A stretch of DNA of 64,000 bases from [Eubacterium] siraeum (GTDB lineage Bacteria; Bacillota; Clostridia; Oscillospirales; Ruminococcaceae), in contig CP102281.1 of NCBI GenBank assembly GCA_025150425.1, forward strand, positions 1,364,001 through 1,428,000, in the 5' to 3' direction. The notes under the pieces were generated by a model. It made no database searches. It was not told where the DNA came from and saw only the letters and a program-made list of their open reading frames with translations. Both the position numbers and the translations under genes were made by a program. Shown here piece after piece: positions 62,023 to 64,000 of the stretch. Positions within the stretch are counted from its first letter, which is position 1. The number at the start of each line of letters is the position of its first letter.

Positions 62023-62517
62023 ATGTCTGAGAAGAAAACACCAAAAATATATATGTCCTTCAGAAACAACCAGAAAGCAATAGAAGTACCTAACGGTCTT
62101 CGTACCGTTATAAGAAAGTGCATAGCAGAAACGCTGAGAGTTACCGATTTTGTCGGTGACGCAGACGTATCGGTAACACTTGTTGACAACGAGCGGATAA
62201 AACGCATCAATAAGGAGTTCCGTGACAAGAACAAGGTCACCGATGTAATATCGTTTCCGCTCGGAGCATATGACGAGTATGACGTAAATCCCGAAAACGG
62301 TGCTTATATGCTCGGGGATATTGTAATTTCAATGGAGAAGGCACACGCACAGGCGATAGAATACGGCCATTCTCTTGTAAGGGAGGTCGGCTTTTTAGCC
62401 ACGCATTCAACGCTTCATCTTCTCGGATACGATCACGAGGACGATCCCGACGGAGAAAAGGTGATGCTTGAACTGCAGGACCTTGTGCTGAACAACCTTA
62501 AGATCACACGGGAATAA
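62023..62517 (+). CDS. ybeY: Endoribonuclease YbeY (rRNA maturation)
   Basis: 164 aa from the ATG at 62023, which has AGGAAAG 5 bases before it; an in-frame ATG at 62008 is possible but overlaps that site. The zinc-binding HxxxHxxxxxH motif is HSTLHLLGYDH near residues 125-135, and the upstream DVISFPL and LGDIVIS segments are present. Between phoH and dgkA, the usual Firmicutes order. Confidence 0.95.
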   Translation: MSEKKTPKIYMSFRNNQKAIEVPNGLRTVIRKCIAETLRVTDFVGDADVSVTLVDNERIKRINKEFRDKNKVTDVISFPLGAYDEYDVNPENGAYMLGDIVISMEKAHAQAIEYGHSLVREVGFLATHSTLHLLGYDHEDDPDGEKVMLELQDLVLNNLKITRE

Positions 62518-62529
62518 AAAGAGGTCAAA

Positions 62530-63012
62530 GTGTTTAAAAGACTTGCTAACAGTTTTAAATATGCGGCAAGAGGAATATGGTTCTGTATCAGTCATGAGAT
62601 GAATATGCGTATACACATTGTTGCGACAATGTGTGTGCTGTATCTGTCGCAATTCTATAATTTCACAAAGGAACAGTTCATATTGCTGATAATAACCTGC
62701 GTGACGGTTATTTCCGCCGAAATGATGAATACAGCTATAGAGGTAGTCATCGACAAGGTTTCACCGGGCTACTCGGCGCTTGCAAAGGTCGGAAAAGACG
62801 TTGCCGCAGGCGCAGTATTCGTAACGGCGGTTGCGGCAGTGATAATCGGCGTGATACTGTTCTGGGATATTGAAAAATTTAAGATTATCTTTGAGTTTTT
62901 TACGGGTGACATATGGAATCTGGCAATGCTGACAGCGTTTGCCTGCCTTTCGTATCTGTTTATAGCGAAAGGAAAGAAAAGAAATATCAAAGGAAAGATG
63001 AAAAATGAATAA
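62530..63012 (+). CDS. dgkA: Undecaprenol/diacylglycerol kinase family protein
   Basis: 160 aa with a GTG start (AGAGGTC upstream). Three membrane helices plus the conserved EMMNTAIEVVIDKVSPGYSALAKVGKDVAAGAVFV catalytic segment. It is about 35 residues longer than typical 120-130 aa members because of a fourth helix and a lysine-rich tail (residues ~130-160). Firmicutes members phosphorylate undecaprenol for cell-wall lipid recycling. The stop overlaps the era start by 8 bases. Confidence 0.92.
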   Translation: MFKRLANSFKYAARGIWFCISHEMNMRIHIVATMCVLYLSQFYNFTKEQFILLIITCVTVISAEMMNTAIEVVIDKVSPGYSALAKVGKDVAAGAVFVTAVAAVIIGVILFWDIEKFKIIFEFFTGDIWNLAMLTAFACLSYLFIAKGKKRNIKGKMKNE

Positions 63013-63913
63013 TCCTAAATCGGTATTTGTGGCTATTGCAGGCAGACCTAACGCCGGCAAATCCACGCTTACAAACTATCTTGTAGGCGAAAAGATAGCT
63101 ATTGTCAGCGACAAACCGCAGACAACAAGAACAAGAATAAACGGCGTACTTACAAAAGGCGAAACGCAGTATGTGTTCATAGATACGCCCGGTATGCATA
63201 AAGCAAAGAACAAGCTGTCGGATCAGATGCTCAAATCCATAAGAGAGAGCGTGACCGATGTTGACGTGATACTTATGATGGCAGATGCGACCAAGAAGAT
63301 TTCTCCGATAGAGCATAATCTTATCGACAGCTTCAAGGACAGAAAGACAGATGTCGTTCTGCTTATAAACAAGGTCGATTTAGTAAAGGACAAGTCCGAG
63401 CTTCTTTCTCTTATAAAGGAATACAGCGAGCTTTACGATTTCAAGGAGATAATTCCGATAAGCGTAAGGCAGAGGATAGGTGTTGAAGAAATAATGCCTG
63501 TAATCGACAGATATGTAAAGCTGTCGCCGCATTATTTTGACGATGAGCTTCCGACCGACCAGGCGGAAAAGGTATGGCTTGCGGAAATTGTCCGTGAAAA
63601 GATACTCAGAAATATGAACGAGGAGATTCCGCACGGAACAGCCGTTTATGTCGAAACGATGGAGGTAAGGCAGAAGCCCAACGGCAAGGAGATTGTCGAT
63701 ATAGGCATAGTCATCGTCTGCGAAAAAGCGTCGCATAAGGGCATGATTATCGGAAAGCAGGGCTCAATGCTTAAAAAGATAGGCTCTGAGGCAAGAGAAG
63801 ATATGCAGGACTATTTCGGCTGTAAGGTCAATATGCAGATATGGGTAAAGGTAAAAGAGGACTGGAGAAACAGAGAATCCGACATTGCCGACTTCGGACT
63901 TAAGGCCGACTGA
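63005..63913 (+). CDS. era: GTPase Era
   Basis: 302 aa. G1 GRPNAGKST near residues 12-20, effector TTRTRINGV, G3 DTPGMH, G4 NKVD, then the C-terminal KH domain with IGKQGSMLKKIGSEAREDMQDYFGCKVNMQIWVKV. Needed for 16S rRNA processing and 30S assembly. Normal length; overlaps dgkA by 8 bases and is followed by recO. Confidence 0.97.
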   Translation: MNNPKSVFVAIAGRPNAGKSTLTNYLVGEKIAIVSDKPQTTRTRINGVLTKGETQYVFIDTPGMHKAKNKLSDQMLKSIRESVTDVDVILMMADATKKISPIEHNLIDSFKDRKTDVVLLINKVDLVKDKSELLSLIKEYSELYDFKEIIPISVRQRIGVEEIMPVIDRYVKLSPHYFDDELPTDQAEKVWLAEIVREKILRNMNEEIPHGTAVYVETMEVRQKPNGKEIVDIGIVIVCEKASHKGMIIGKQGSMLKKIGSEAREDMQDYFGCKVNMQIWVKVKEDWRNRESDIADFGLKAD

Positions 63914-63940
63914 TATATAATCAAAAGGAGTAGCTGTTCA

Positions 63941-64000
63941 ATGCTTATTACGCTGAAAGGGCTTGTTATCGGGCAGCGCATTATAGGCGAGAACAGCTGT
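63941..64000 (+). CDS. recO: DNA repair protein RecO (3' truncated by the window end)
   Basis: Only the first 20 codons are present, reading MLITLKGLVIGQRIIGENSC, which fits the RecO N-terminal OB-fold start (GLVIxxRxxGE-type). AAAAGGAG lies 8-9 bases upstream. Its position directly after era is the conserved order era-recO, which supports the call despite the short fragment. Confidence 0.8.
   Translation, partial: MLITLKGLVIGQRIIGENSC

Overview
The window reads as a chromosomal segment of an anaerobic, endospore-forming, low-to-mid GC member of the Clostridia, most like the Ruminococcaceae/Oscillospiraceae. The basis is sporulation loci (sipL-spoIVA, the eight-gene spoIIIA operon, yqfC-yqfD, a ylbJ-like gene), an anaerobic class III ribonucleotide reductase, an energy-coupling-factor (ECF) transporter module and a GH26 mannanase typical of gut fibre degraders. 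I cannot name the species from sequence alone. No rRNA, tRNA, CRISPR array or intact transposase gene was seen.

Layout. 1-9.2 kb: ruvB (5' truncated), glmM, a small DUF6054-like gene, an rRNA-type methyltransferase, ecfA1-ecfA2-ecfT, truA, a DUF5711-like gene and a CvpA-family gene, all on + and tightly packed. 9.6-12.6 kb: a ClpE-type Clp ATPase and a FabG/YmfI-like reductase. 12.7-15.8 kb: sipL and spoIVA behind a good sigma-E-type promoter. 16.3-18.1 kb: a small membrane protein, a Nudix hydrolase and a DUF1624 membrane protein. 18.2-22.1 kb: rpsF-ssb-rpsR, two tandem SGNH hydrolases, a DUF4358 lipoprotein and a small membrane protein. 22.3-24.8 kb: nrdD with tandem NrdR-box-like sites over its promoter. 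24.9-27.8 kb: C_GCAxxG_C_C protein, SDR, GH26 and a second DUF4358-like lipoprotein. 28-29.8 kb: aspS. 29.9-34.5 kb: spoIIIAA-AH. 35.3-40.3 kb: an isolated phage-type replication protein, an SLC13/ArsB-like permease and a three-gene SPFH/zinc-ribbon membrane cluster resembling Bacillus ydjGHI. 40.6-46.6 kb: a TetR repressor divergent from a DUF308 / MMPL / YhgE-like operon. 46.8-51.8 kb: an ABC-2 exporter followed by a NarL-type two-component system. 51.8-53.4 kb: a HAD phosphatase fused to a nuclease-like C-terminal module. 54.2-58.2 kb: gapA, a cyclophilin lipoprotein, a sugar-type solute-binding lipoprotein and a Cys-rich small protein. 58.3-64 kb: ylbJ-like gene divergent from yqfC-yqfD, then phoH-ybeY-dgkA-era-recO (recO cut by the window end).

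The most unusual content lies between genes. Five copies of a non-coding element (9251-9496, 15859-16212, 34583-35090, 53418-53701, 53715-54020) share imperfect terminal inverted repeats of the type CAGTCTGTCGATAAAC. They are flanked by direct duplications of the local target (13 to 33 bp), which in two cases are complete transcription-terminator hairpins. Three copies carry the same nested double-hairpin architecture built from completely different, fully complementary stem sequences. This looks like a non-autonomous mobile element family whose internal structure, not sequence, is conserved, and it is my main candidate for an undescribed system.
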